64,000 nucleotides of DNA from Owenia fusiformis. Lineage: Eukaryota; Annelida; Polychaeta; Sabellida; Oweniidae. The stretch spans positions 29,025,936-29,089,935 of the forward strand of contig CAIIXF020000006.1 in NCBI GenBank assembly GCA_903813345.2, written 5' to 3'. Below the pieces are notes generated by a model. That model ran no database searches and was not told the origin of the DNA. It was given only the letters and a program-made list of their open reading frames with translations. Position numbers and translations under genes: made by a program. Below, one piece after another: positions 13,001-22,920 of the stretch (position 1 is the first letter of the stretch; each line of letters starts with the position of its first letter).

Positions 13001-15069
13001 AATTTTCATGATTAAATTTCTTTTCTTGTTGTTGTTGAACGTTGGGATCAGTCTCATAACTTTCGAAATACAGAACCTGTGTTTTCGAGTTTACAAAATG
13101 TTTAGAACTTGACTAACATGTTTATATTTGTACATTTCATCTAGGTTAAGTGTGAGAACTATATCCCTAACAAGACAGAGACGTATGGGAACATCACTGT
13201 GACAGTTGAGAGTCTCAGGGAGAAGGAAGGCTACCAGATAAGGCAAATTACGCTACAAGTAAGTTATCATTTTGCTCAAAACATTTTAATGATGAAATTA
13301 AACTAGAAAACAACCACTAAACTTTCTACCACACTTCCTTTGCCCTACAATCATGACATTATCTTTATTTCTCTCCAGTGTAAGGATGTCTAAAAACATT
13401 TAAATGATGAAATTATACTCCAAAACAACTGATTAGCTTTACAGATATATCCACATTTATTTCACCTTACAATCAAGACCTCATCTGCTAGACTATATTT
13501 GTCTCCGATTTAGGATCATGTCTCAAGCATTTTAATGATGAAATTAAACTTCAAAACAAATGCCAAACTTTCTACATATTCCTACCCTTCACTGTCCTGC
13601 AATCATGACCTCATCTAATTAACTATATCTTGCTCCAGTGTAAGGATGTCTCCAAGAGCTGTCTTCATTTCTGGTACACAGCATGGCCAGATCATAAGAC
13701 CCCTGAAACTGCTAAACAACTGCTAAACCTGGTTCAGGAGGTGGAGCTTAGACGACTGGAACGACTGGAGGATGGTATGAAACCAGGCCCTGTTGTGGTC
13801 CACTGCAGGTGAGAACACACACTGTTACATAAAGTACAAATTGGTAAGACTGCACTATGTGGGCTTCAAGTAGAGCTGGATAAGATCTCACAATGTTTGC
13901 GTAAAGAAGAGGTCCCATTTCAAACTTATATCGTGCAAACTTGGAACACTGCAGATTTTGGAAATTTGAGTTCACAAATATATAAGTGATAGGTGAGTGG
14001 GTTCAGTCATAGTAGAACCCATTCTAGTCTTTACCATCAAAAGCATTTCTCAATTAAAGTCACTCCTGCCGTTTATCTTGACACAAAAGACTATACTCAG
14101 AGATCTAGATTTCAATCAGTTCAGATTGATTTTCATTCCCTTGAAGATGGACTATTTTAAGACTTATCATAAAGTGTTTCTTGCCATTTCCAGTGCTGGT
14201 ATAGGACGTACAGGTTGTTTCATAGCCACTAGTATAGGGATGACGCAACTACAGCAAGAGTACATGGTAGATATACTGGGCATTGTTTGTGCAATGAGGA
14301 TGGACAGGTTAGTAATCATGTTTCTTGTGTTGCCATAATACTCTTTTTATCTCACCTCATTTATGTTGGGGTCACATTTGCTACAATTTGCAGTACCGGC
14401 GCCTGGTCGATGAGTATTTTGTTCAAAATTGCATTCGGCCGGGTGCCGTTGTTGAAGATGGGAGCAAATGTGACCACGGAAATTAGTGCCCTCCTCAGGA
14501 TTTTCTCAGCTGTTCTAAAAGTAAATACTGATCAAAATATTCCAGTTATCTTCATTTACCACACAATTTTCAATTATAACAGCTTGCTGAACACAGGGGA
14601 GTCCATTGTCTGTAGGTTCATAGGATGATTAGCATCTATTTGTCTGTCACCACCAGATGTGGATGGTGTTTGCCATTTGGTGTCCGGCAATCAGTGTTCG
14701 GTGTTGGGCGTCTTTAAAAATGGCTGGTGGTGACATTTTGCATGTCAGTGTCTTGTTCAGTTCTGTAGTTCATTCTCATTAGTATACATAGTAAAGAATA
14801 ACCACCGCAGATGTTTTATATTTTAAGTCCCTATAAGTTATGGACATGATAAACATGCATGTTATATCTGCTGGTGAAATTAACATTTTATGTTAAAGTA
14901 ATTGTATGTTTTATTTGCCTGTGATATTAGCAATGCTGTTAAAGGCATTTGTGTGTAATATACTTGCAGGGGTGGTATGATCCAGACCAATGAACAGTAC
15001 GAGTTTGTACACCACGCTCTTTGTCTGTTTGAAAAAGATCTCCCCGAATCAGCCAGTCCTCATGATTGA
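7847..15069 (+). CDS. PTPRR: Receptor-type tyrosine phosphatase, PTPRR-like (5' end missing)
   Basis: Transmembrane protein tyrosine phosphatase of the PTPRR/PTPN5/PTPN7 subfamily, known in vertebrates to bind and dephosphorylate ERK and p38 MAP kinases. Exons read by eye: 7847-7982, 9439-9558, 9874-10082, 10646-10732, 11075-11174, 11657-11741, 12121-12200, 12581-12718, 13145-13258, 13639-13808, 14194-14307, 14970-15069. All join in frame and encode 483 residues to a TGA. In order: ectodomain end, one membrane helix, basic juxtamembrane stretch, KIM ([13 protein letters not shown]), then the catalytic domain with [10 protein letters not shown], the AWPD loop, the [10 protein letters not shown] phosphate loop and the [14 protein letters not shown]-loop. 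The first exon may start at the 7845-7846 acceptor with earlier exons upstream, or at an ATG at 7773. The C-terminus HHALCLFEK resembles vertebrate PTPRR most. Confidence 0.9.
10646..11174 (+). other. Kinase-interaction motif exons of the PTPRR-like gene
   Basis: The joint of exons 3 and 4 gives [16 protein letters not shown], which matches the vertebrate KIM (two Arg, Gly, Ser, then L-x-L/I). The Ser after RRG is the position that protein kinase A phosphorylates in relatives to release MAP kinases. Exon 11075-11174 supplies the linker helix [21 protein letters not shown], which corresponds to the kinase-specificity segment. Confidence 0.85.
14368..14478. repeat. MITE with GTCACATTTGCT termini, intronic
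   Basis: GGTCACATTTGCT at the left end is matched by AGCAAATGTGACC at the right. It sits in the last intron of the PTPRR-like gene and is related to the copy at 3736-3901. Confidence 0.6.
14640..14760. repeat. Dispersed GTCACCACCAG repeat, intronic
   Basis: Contains TGTCACCACCAG near the start and GGTGGTGACATTTTGCATGTCA near the end, with GTGTTCGG-type sequence between. Related copies occur near 45755-45880 and 55838-55965, and its GTGACATATTGTTATGG theme also opens the array at 6170. Confidence 0.55.
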
Positions 15070-16560
15070 CACCTGTCGATTTAGGCTAATTCAACTTAGC
15101 TGAAATAGATCTCAAGTTTTCGTTTGTTACTTCAAGATATGCAAATGCAGGAGACCTCATCTAATAGATAATCCGATAATCCTCAAACGTCACAGCTATA
15201 CTGTGTGATGATGCCAAAAGAACAACAACATTTCTCCTTTAAGCAGAAACCTGAATTTTACACATTGCATGCGAATGGACCAGTCAGTCAGTGACTTAAA
15301 GTTTGAATTCGATTGAACTGTCTGGCATAAATGAATTATATTCTAGTCAGACAAAACTTGGGTACAATATATAGAGATAAACATATTAAACAGAATCTCT
15401 GAAATGTTAAATATTGTAGAATACATTAAAAGAAAGAGTGATGACACTGTCCATTTATCTAGTATACAGAATGTTTTAAATAGTAGATTGTAATGTTGAA
15501 TGGTTTTAGTGTGTACGAGTATTATGTAAATGAGCAGCTAAATCTGGAAAAGATTCAATTTGAACAAGGGAACTGGGACCCTAAATTATAAATAAACCAT
15601 AGAAATGTAGACAACCAATTGATTGACAGAACAATAGTATATACACCGGGCTTCTTTAGATTAAAAGTAGGGCAGGGGGTGGATTACAGGCTGTCATCTC
15701 CCTAAATTTTTCGTCAATCTTCCCACTTCACACATGATTCATGCATATCTTTACTTCTTCAATACTTTCCCAAAATATGATTCAACCTAGTATCATGGTT
15801 AATTCACTATTCTGAGACTGTTATTTAATTAGGGATTCATTCAATTTTTAATTAAGTTAATATTTTCCAATTGGATGTCTACATTTCCATGTTGTGTGTA
15901 TATACAGTATATGACTAGTGCAATAACATGCGTCACAAATGTATAAATAATACAGATTGTATATATATTTATTTTTGCGAATTGGAAGATGTACATTGTA
16001 TTAATGTTGTATAGTTATTAATAATATTAGTTATACAGCCTGAAACTACACTGAAATATTGTATAGGCTAGGACTTTTTATTGTGATTTTAATGCAACAC
16101 CAAAACACTTTCGCAAGGCCATGCAATAAAATTTTCGTTGCAATACCTATCAATATAAATCTTTTTAGCATTAGACTTCTGACAAGATAAAGACTAAAGA
16201 GGCCTTATCAGTTCATGAGTGTGATGTCATTAAACATCGCCATGGTGATGTCATTCCACATAGTTTCATTGTATGCCCTTAGTAACAGTCAATATGAATG
16301 ATGAAATGTAATGATTACAATATTCAGAATTTTGTTTTTGGGCTCTGTGTCATTTTAGTTTCATCATAATGTTGAAACATTCATAATTTATCAAATGTAC
16401 AATAAGTTAATGAATAATAATGAATTAGTTAATTATATAAATGTATATGTAAAGTTGGCTAAATTATGTTTATGCATTATTTGTTCAAGAATGCTTGCTG
16501 CTTGAAAATGATTTTATCTCACAATTTAATTTGAAATAAATGTATTTTTTAGAATTCTTC
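15070..16560 (+). other. Probable 3' UTR of the PTPRR-like gene
   Basis: No coding content after the stop. Candidate AATAAA polyadenylation signals on the + strand lie at 15591-15596, 16125-16130 and 16535-16540. Which one is used cannot be told from sequence. Confidence 0.45.
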
Positions 16561-18785
16561 GTATAAGTTTATTATTTGCTCCAAATTAGCCAATATAATT
16601 AATTAGTCAATGTTTCATCAGCTGCCTCTATTACTTTAAGTCATTGTTGATTGACTATGACTATTAGCTGTAGCTGCTGTTTACTCTAAATCATTTTATT
16701 TTTTGAATGTATATTTAGTAGAGAACCGGTGATTGTATTTATCTGAGCATTGTATATGGTCAAGGCAATACTTAACGAGACAATTTTAATCAGATGTTTT
16801 TTTATTATACTGAAAGGTACCAAAGTTTGTGCCATTTGATAGTGCAATTTCTGTTATGTCAGACTCACAAGCTAATCCATTCTGTAGATTTGTGTCTTTA
16901 CTAGGTCACTGTTTTGGGGGCAAAATATATGCTTGCTATTTTTCTGTGATTCAGTTGTCTCGAGTCAACTCTCTCACCATCCTACACACATATGCTGGTT
17001 GGAGAAATATAATTTGTAGGTCCTCATATATGCGAGACATGCATGTTTTTGTGATAATTTAGCTAAAATAAGTCTAGATTTGTCAATTTTGTTGCATTAT
17101 TTTCAGTTAAAATGATTTGATCCTGTAACATTCTTCATGTCAAAGGGTCATATTTAAAGTACCTAACTTTATTTTTTGCTTTAGTGATCCCTTATGTACA
17201 TAGAGATATGTTGATCTCATAAACTCACTGTGTGCCTATTATAGTGTAGATGGTGCCTTTTAAACTTTCAAGTGATTTATTAGTTCTTTTTCTAGGGCAT
17301 ATTGTATGATATTTATGGTTTTGATGTCATCTTTATGTAATGCCATACATAGTTTTCATATTTAGAGATGTCTGATGATTACTAACATTATGGTTTTGAT
17401 GTCACAAAATAGTGATGGTTTTGATGTTACAGAATGACAATTTTCTTTGACTGTAGGTGTCACATTTTTACATAAATAGTTCTCATAATCATATTCTAAG
17501 ACACAAACTTGTTACACTATTTTTGTATGTATGGATCAACAATTTTAATCATTTTATACATTAAGATATTGATTAGGTCAAGTCTTAATGGTATCCTTAT
17601 AGAAACATGAGTTTTTTTATTCAACCAACTTTTAAACTGTGCCATCTATAATTTGATTGGTTTAGCATGATATGTAGCCATATTTGTACCAGTCACAGTA
17701 CAGATATCAGTTCACCAAAAGTGAAATTGTTCTTTTACCTTCCCTTATTGAATTTTTGACAAAAATCTTCTCCAGAAATGCTGCATTCAGTAAATTATGT
17801 AAGCTCAAAAATTCTTACTTTGTGAACAAAGGAAAGGAATGTGATATTTATATGATTTTCCAATTATTTCATGGTATCAAATATATTCTGAATTGCCAAT
17901 TTATTTTGTGACTAACAAATTCTATGTGCCAATATCTATTATTACGAGAGCTTTATTCTTTTTTGTGAGATTTACCAAATGAATTCTTTAATCAAAATAT
18001 TTGTCTGACTGATGTATATATAGATCTATAGAAGAAAGGAACAAAGTAATACACAATGTAAAATACAGTATGATACAATATATTTATTATATCGAAAATA
18101 TGAATTTTGTTTTATGTTACAAATTGTATCAATCAAAGCGGGTTGGCTAAATGAAATCTGGGAAGAACCACAACTCGTGGTTTTACCATACAATGAAGTG
18201 AAAACCCAGAGCAGGAGTGATGTTTAGTGTCTCCTACAGAATTTACCAAATTCTCCAATATATGAGCCTGACAACATAGGAAAACTGGTCTTAGCACAAA
18301 AATTAAAATTGTGCTTCAAGCCCAAAAAAGATTAAAAGTGTGCTAAATTCAAATCCCTCTTTTTGGTCTAGCCTATATCTGCAAGGTAAAATTGTTAAGA
18401 CATATAAGCCATGGTTCATTTGAAAGGTCTGAACTTTTAAAGATGAGCAAAATATTGAAAATATCTGTGATAAGACCGCCTTTCCTGTGCCCTGGCTCAT
18501 TTATCAAAATTGATCATATGAGAATATAGATGCTGCTTTTATATACTGTTTATGTTGTTCAACCTGATGCTCAATGTTATATCTAAAGAAATGGTAAAAT
18601 TAAAAACCCTTGTTTCAAATTCATATTAGAGCTTGGTATTTCAGAACAGAAGTAAACTTATACATGTGTACAACAAATTCAAGGAATAATTCCAATATTT
18701 GAAATGTCCATATATTCTTGGTCCGGATATATTGAGATGAAGCCTCTTAGAATTGTGATTCTATTCAAATTTTCAAAAGGAGCAC
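16561..18785. other. Intergenic, nothing recognised
   Basis: AT-rich sequence with only short chance open frames. Confidence 0.45.
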
Positions 18786-19460
18786 GTAGGTTATCGCAAA
18801 CAATTTCAAATGATTCTAACTTAAATCATGAATATTTTCTGATTATGAACATGGATGTATCTTGAAGACCCATTCATTATCTCCAAAAAACTTATATATA
18901 ATGATGATTTAGTTACTTAGACCTAAGTGATATTAAAGGAACATGGACCAATCAACATACCTTTTCAAAAATGTTGATCTTATTTTCACCAAAAATGCAA
19001 CCTTTTATTATATTGTTGAATGCGTAGTTGGAATGTGCTTTGAGACACGTTCTATTTTCTAAAAGGAACAGTGGATTTCTCCAGGGAATTTAAAGGTACT
19101 GAATTTGGATGACCAAATGACCTGAAACCAATGGATAGCATGATCTTTTTCAATGGGGAACGCTAATCTTAGAGGAACTCAGTTTTCCTTTCAAGAACTA
19201 TTTGATACATCAAAATAAAGAATAGTAATGCATAAACCATTGTAAAACATGATTGCATATTTGGTGAAAATGAGGTCAACATCTTTGAAAAAGTGTGTTG
19301 ATTGCTAGCTAAATATCTCCATGTCTGATTGACTTAATTATGACTGGACATAATTTTCTTTGAGATAATGAAGGAATCTAAAAGATATACCTGTCTTCAT
19401 GGTCAGAAAAATAGTCACAATCCAAGATATAACCATCTGAAATTGCTCGCGATAACCTAC
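18786..19460. repeat. Palindromic (foldback-like) element, about 675 bp
   Basis: The left end GTAGGTTATCGCAAACAATT is matched by the inverted right end AATTGCTCGCGATAACCTAC. The imperfect pairing runs for over 200 bases inward, including CATTCATTATCTC and ATGTTGATCTTATTTTCACC against their inverted copies. No coding content. The termini resemble those of the palindromic element at 48358-49022 (TATCGCAACAGATTTCAG). Confidence 0.75.
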
Positions 19461-19585
19461 CTGAACCTTTAACAACTTAAGGATGTTAAATAATGTCATC
19501 ATAAAATACTTACTAGTATTTTTAGACTTTCAATGTGATTGCATGATGACTATACTCACCAAATGTGATGACAATTAAAAAAAAG

Positions 19586-19591
19586 TTTATT
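19586..19591 (-). terminator. Candidate polyadenylation signal of the GPCR gene
   Basis: AATAAA on the minus strand, about 200 bases past the GPCR stop codon. Confidence 0.45.
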
Positions 19592-19789
19592 TCCCATCAA
19601 CATTTCATTACTTTTAAGGGGATGATCATTCTTGACATCCATGCATTCAGATCTTAAACACACCCAAATTTTGGTATGTTTGTTCCAAGATGTCTGGTTC
19701 AGTTCTGACTTCAGTCTTGACCCCAAAAAATTATGAATCATATTGGAGTCTGATGTGCTTTGATTCAAAGTTGTTCCTCTCTGGCCACC

Positions 19790-22700
19790 TCAATACAACA
19801 TGTCTCTATTTGTAGCCCCCCTTGGTTTATTTTTCAATGTTGGAGGAACATTTTCAAATGGGTTGTCCTCATATTTATTTCTCAAAATCTGTCTTTGTCT
19901 TTCTGCATTTGATTCACTCCCACTAGTATGACCTTTATGTGGTCCATCCTGTGTTATATTTTGCCTCTGCTGCCTTTTCATTGCTCGTAGAGAACTTTCT
20001 GGATCTTCATTACCTGTGTAATGTTGACTTTTCCTATTGTTCATTTTCAACAGTGAAAGTTCTATCTCCTCCTGTAGAGACTTGTCTCTGTTGTGACGGG
20101 ATTTGAGTTTTGGCACATGTGACTTGGTATGGAAGTCAGTTTCCTCTTCAATGTCTTCTTCTATTCCTCTAGTCCCATCAGCTCTGTTGAGGTTACATCG
20201 TGGTTTGCTTTGGAAATTTCTCGGAGACTGCCATTTTGGAGATTCATCATCAAACCGATGCTTTTCTTGCTTTCTGCCTCTCGGTGATTTCTCTGGCGAT
20301 TTCTGAGAGTTGCCTCCATATTGCTGTTTCCTGACTTGCAGCTGCTTGGTTTCGTATCCAGGGCTATCAACACATGTTCCATTTGAATTTTCAGATGCTC
20401 TACTTGACCGATGACCCTGATGGTCTCTTGACTTTTCCCATTGCTGCTCTCTTAATTTTTGTCTTTCGCGTTCTCTTGATCTTTCACTCAGTTGTTGTTT
20501 TGATTTTTGACCATGGTCTTTTGATCTGTATCTTCTTGGGCTTTCATCATAGTCTCCATGGGGCTCTCTTCTGGAGTACCTTGGGCTTTGCTCATCTCTT
20601 CCAAGTCGCTTATCTACTTGATCCTTTAATGATTTATTGATATCTTTGTATACATCCTCAGGATGTCTTCCCCCTGTGGCTTTCCTCAGGTCATTATGTG
20701 CACGTCTTGTGGATGGATCATGGTCCTCTCTTGCAGGTTCCTCAGCAATATCTTCTTCGATATCTTGACGGCAATATGTCCCTTTCTTCAGTTCTTTCTT
20801 AAGCTTCCCATCCATGCCTCTCAGTGAAGATTCTAGCTCACTTCTAAAGTCACAATCAGTGTATGTATCATCATGATCAATGTGGTATCGGCCATCATTA
20901 TCCAAGTATGCTGGACTGAATGTGTCACAAACATTGCTCACTGTACTCTGCTGACTCCGTCTAGTTCCATTCTTGCTATATCTAGATTTATTTGACTTGT
21001 TGGTTCGGTGTCTAGGGTCATCTGCTTCAAAGGCGGGATTCTCCTTACATGGTGTTGTCATGTAGCCAGGATCTTTGGCGGGGCGTGTTGAACACAGTGA
21101 TGTCATGGACATTCTGACATCATCAGGGCCATATAGATTTGAAGAGATGGTTGACATGATTGTTTTATCACTTGATGATGAAGATGAAGGACATGAGCTT
21201 GTGGTTGAATCAACAGATGATGCGGATGAACCTGAATTACCAGACCCACATGAGAAAAAAGACAACAATAAATGCTCCCATGTAACTTTTTTTAGAATCA
21301 TACCTCGCATGCCTCTTCCACTGAGGAAACAAACCAGGAATTTGAAAGCAAAATTTAAGAGAAACAAAACCTCTACCATATCTCGCATAGCAATTGAACC
21401 CTTGAAATGACAAACATTTGTATCTTCAAGGAACAACTGAATGAACAATATGGCCCATGCTATCAAATATGGAGCAGTTAAAATACCATAAAAGCCAGTT
21501 AACATTAGCGTGGTCTTTGTTAGCTTTGTTTCTAACACTGCCTTGCAGATGGCCCGCAACTTTGTTGCATTTTTCTTCAACAGTGGAAGATTTTTTCCTA
21601 TAGAAAGATTCATGTAGATAATTCCAATGATTGGTACAACAAATAACACTATCAAGTTCACAGTTAATGTCATCACTGTGGCAACTAAAGATGGCGTCTT
21701 CGGAGCACAAATCTTCCCGCTTACTTCAGAGATCTCAGTGCTATCCCATACGAACAGGATATAACAGTTGAGGAGAATAGAGACACAGGTGAGATACACA
21801 GTGACTCTTTGAGTAGACCGTATGTTACAATAACGTTTATGTCGAAATGGGTAACCCACAAGAATATAACGGTCAATAGTCATAGACACCATTAAGGAGG
21901 AAGACAGGAATAGCGTCACATTGATGAAATAAGCCATTCCCTTACACATGGCTGAGCTTTGGTGATAGATATTTCCACTCTGGTGATCCATACGTTCCAG
22001 CAGCACCCCTAACCAGGGCCCCAAGAGGTTCCCAAATAGGAACAATGTATCAACAATAGACAGCGCAGTGTAGTATATTGTATGCCCGTGAGAACTGAAG
22101 TCATTATTCCGGAAAACTCTAAATGCTAATCCATTCAGTATCAATGCTATGAACACTATAACGGGGACCAGGTAGAAGTATGCAGCCTGGCTGAAGGTGA
22201 CAGATTGTGGCATGATACAATCAGTGAGATTTCTCACAGTTTCATGTTCCACATTAATAGTACCATTAGTGACACCTATACCTTCAGTATCCTTATAAAT
22301 AGCCAGATTGCTTGGCTTAGTCACTGGATCCGTTAGCCACGAGGGAATCGTAAAGTCATCAATATCAACATTTATAAGGGTTTTCACTGTTTCTGCCACA
22401 GTGTTTGTCACGTTTGTTGTAAATGCGTTATCATCCTTTGGTGTGTTTATTTCGTCAATGGATTTGAGGGTGGGCTTGTCACTATCACCATCAGTTTTGA
22501 TTGTAGAGGCTGTTGTACTGAAGACAAGATTGAGTAATTTATCAACAAATCCTTTATTGTTTTCATTGTCATAATACGACTGTGTGACTGAATCAGAATC
22601 AAGATCAAATGTAGTAACAGGTTCAACATTGATCTTATCAAAATCCATTCCTTCAAGTCCACCATCGACATCATGGATGGCTGCGTGAGAGCGATTGTGA

Positions 22701-22894
22701 AATGAAAGGAAAAGTGTGTTCCATGAACTCTCCTCAGTTTCAGCTTCTTCTTCTGGTTGTAATGGTTGTTGTATCTGATCAACCCTAATTGGTGGTGATG
22801 TGACACTGTCAAAGTAGCCGGAGATGTTGTAGATGAAAACATGGCTTTTGTTGTAGAATGACAGGTACATTGACCTCCATTTGTCATCACCCAT
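19790..22894 (-). CDS. Rhodopsin-like G-protein-coupled receptor with long cytoplasmic tail
   Basis: Seven-helix receptor encoded in one exon. With ATG at 22894 it is 1034 residues. The ectodomain (about 1-235) holds a duplicated motif (LSFYNKSHVFIYNISG near 11-26, LSFHNRSHAAIHDVDG near 62-78) and several N-glycosylation sequons. Helices span about 235-520. Class A marks are the TM2 aspartate (SIVDTLF), the Cys pair SAMC...GKIC and DRY at about 341-343. The NPxxY motif is not recognisable and TM6 has TAPY without CWxP. The tail of about 500 residues is charged, Ser/Arg/Lys-rich and probably disordered. A 3' splice site (TTCTGTGATTCCAG) ends at 22921 and the frame is open through it, so upstream exons may add a signal peptide. 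The ligand is unknown; an orphan peptide-type receptor is the best guess. Confidence 0.8.
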   Translation of the reverse strand: MGDDKWRSMYLSFYNKSHVFIYNISGYFDSVTSPPIRVDQIQQPLQPEEEAETEESSWNTLFLSFHNRSHAAIHDVDGGLEGMDFDKINVEPVTTFDLDSDSVTQSYYDNENNKGFVDKLLNLVFSTTASTIKTDGDSDKPTLKSIDEINTPKDDNAFTTNVTNTVAETVKTLINVDIDDFTIPSWLTDPVTKPSNLAIYKDTEGIGVTNGTINVEHETVRNLTDCIMPQSVTFSQAAYFYLVPVIVFIALILNGLAFRVFRNNDFSSHGHTIYYTALSIVDTLFLFGNLLGPWLGVLLERMDHQSGNIYHQSSAMCKGMAYFINVTLFLSSSLMVSMTIDRYILVGYPFRHKRYCNIRSTQRVTVYLTCVSILLNCYILFVWDSTEISEVSGKICAPKTPSLVATVMTLTVNLIVLFVVPIIGIIYMNLSIGKNLPLLKKNATKLRAICKAVLETKLTKTTLMLTGFYGILTAPYLIAWAILFIQLFLEDTNVCHFKGSIAMRDMVEVLFLLNFAFKFLVCFLSGRGMRGMILKKVTWEHLLLSFFSCGSGNSGSSASSVDSTTSSCPSSSSSSDKTIMSTISSNLYGPDDVRMSMTSLCSTRPAKDPGYMTTPCKENPAFEADDPRHRTNKSNKSRYSKNGTRRSQQSTVSNVCDTFSPAYLDNDGRYHIDHDDTYTDCDFRSELESSLRGMDGKLKKELKKGTYCRQDIEEDIAEEPAREDHDPSTRRAHNDLRKATGGRHPEDVYKDINKSLKDQVDKRLGRDEQSPRYSRREPHGDYDESPRRYRSKDHGQKSKQQLSERSRERERQKLREQQWEKSRDHQGHRSSRASENSNGTCVDSPGYETKQLQVRKQQYGGNSQKSPEKSPRGRKQEKHRFDDESPKWQSPRNFQSKPRCNLNRADGTRGIEEDIEEETDFHTKSHVPKLKSRHNRDKSLQEEIELSLLKMNNRKSQHYTGNEDPESSLRAMKRQQRQNITQDGPHKGHTSGSESNAERQRQILRNKYEDNPFENVPPTLKNKPRGATNRDMLY

Positions 22895-22920
22895 CTTGAT
22901 CTTATATTTCCAAAGTACCC

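Larger units (their letters stand above)
11657..15069 (+). other. PTP catalytic domain exons
   Basis: Eight exons encode one complete PTP domain. The pTyr loop is NRYRTILP (exon 11657-11741), then TYINANYIR and [14 protein letters not shown], the WPD loop ([10 protein letters not shown], exon 13639-13808), and the [10 protein letters not shown] signature split by a phase-2 intron at 13808/14194. The Q-loop glutamine is in GGMIQTNEQ (last exon). The usual KCxxYWP motif reads KCENYIP, so its tryptophan is replaced. All acid, Cys and Arg residues needed for catalysis are present. Confidence 0.9.

Noticed and set aside
20374-20640. Plus-strand frames antisense to the GPCR tail
   Set aside because: Shadow of the real minus-strand coding sequence.
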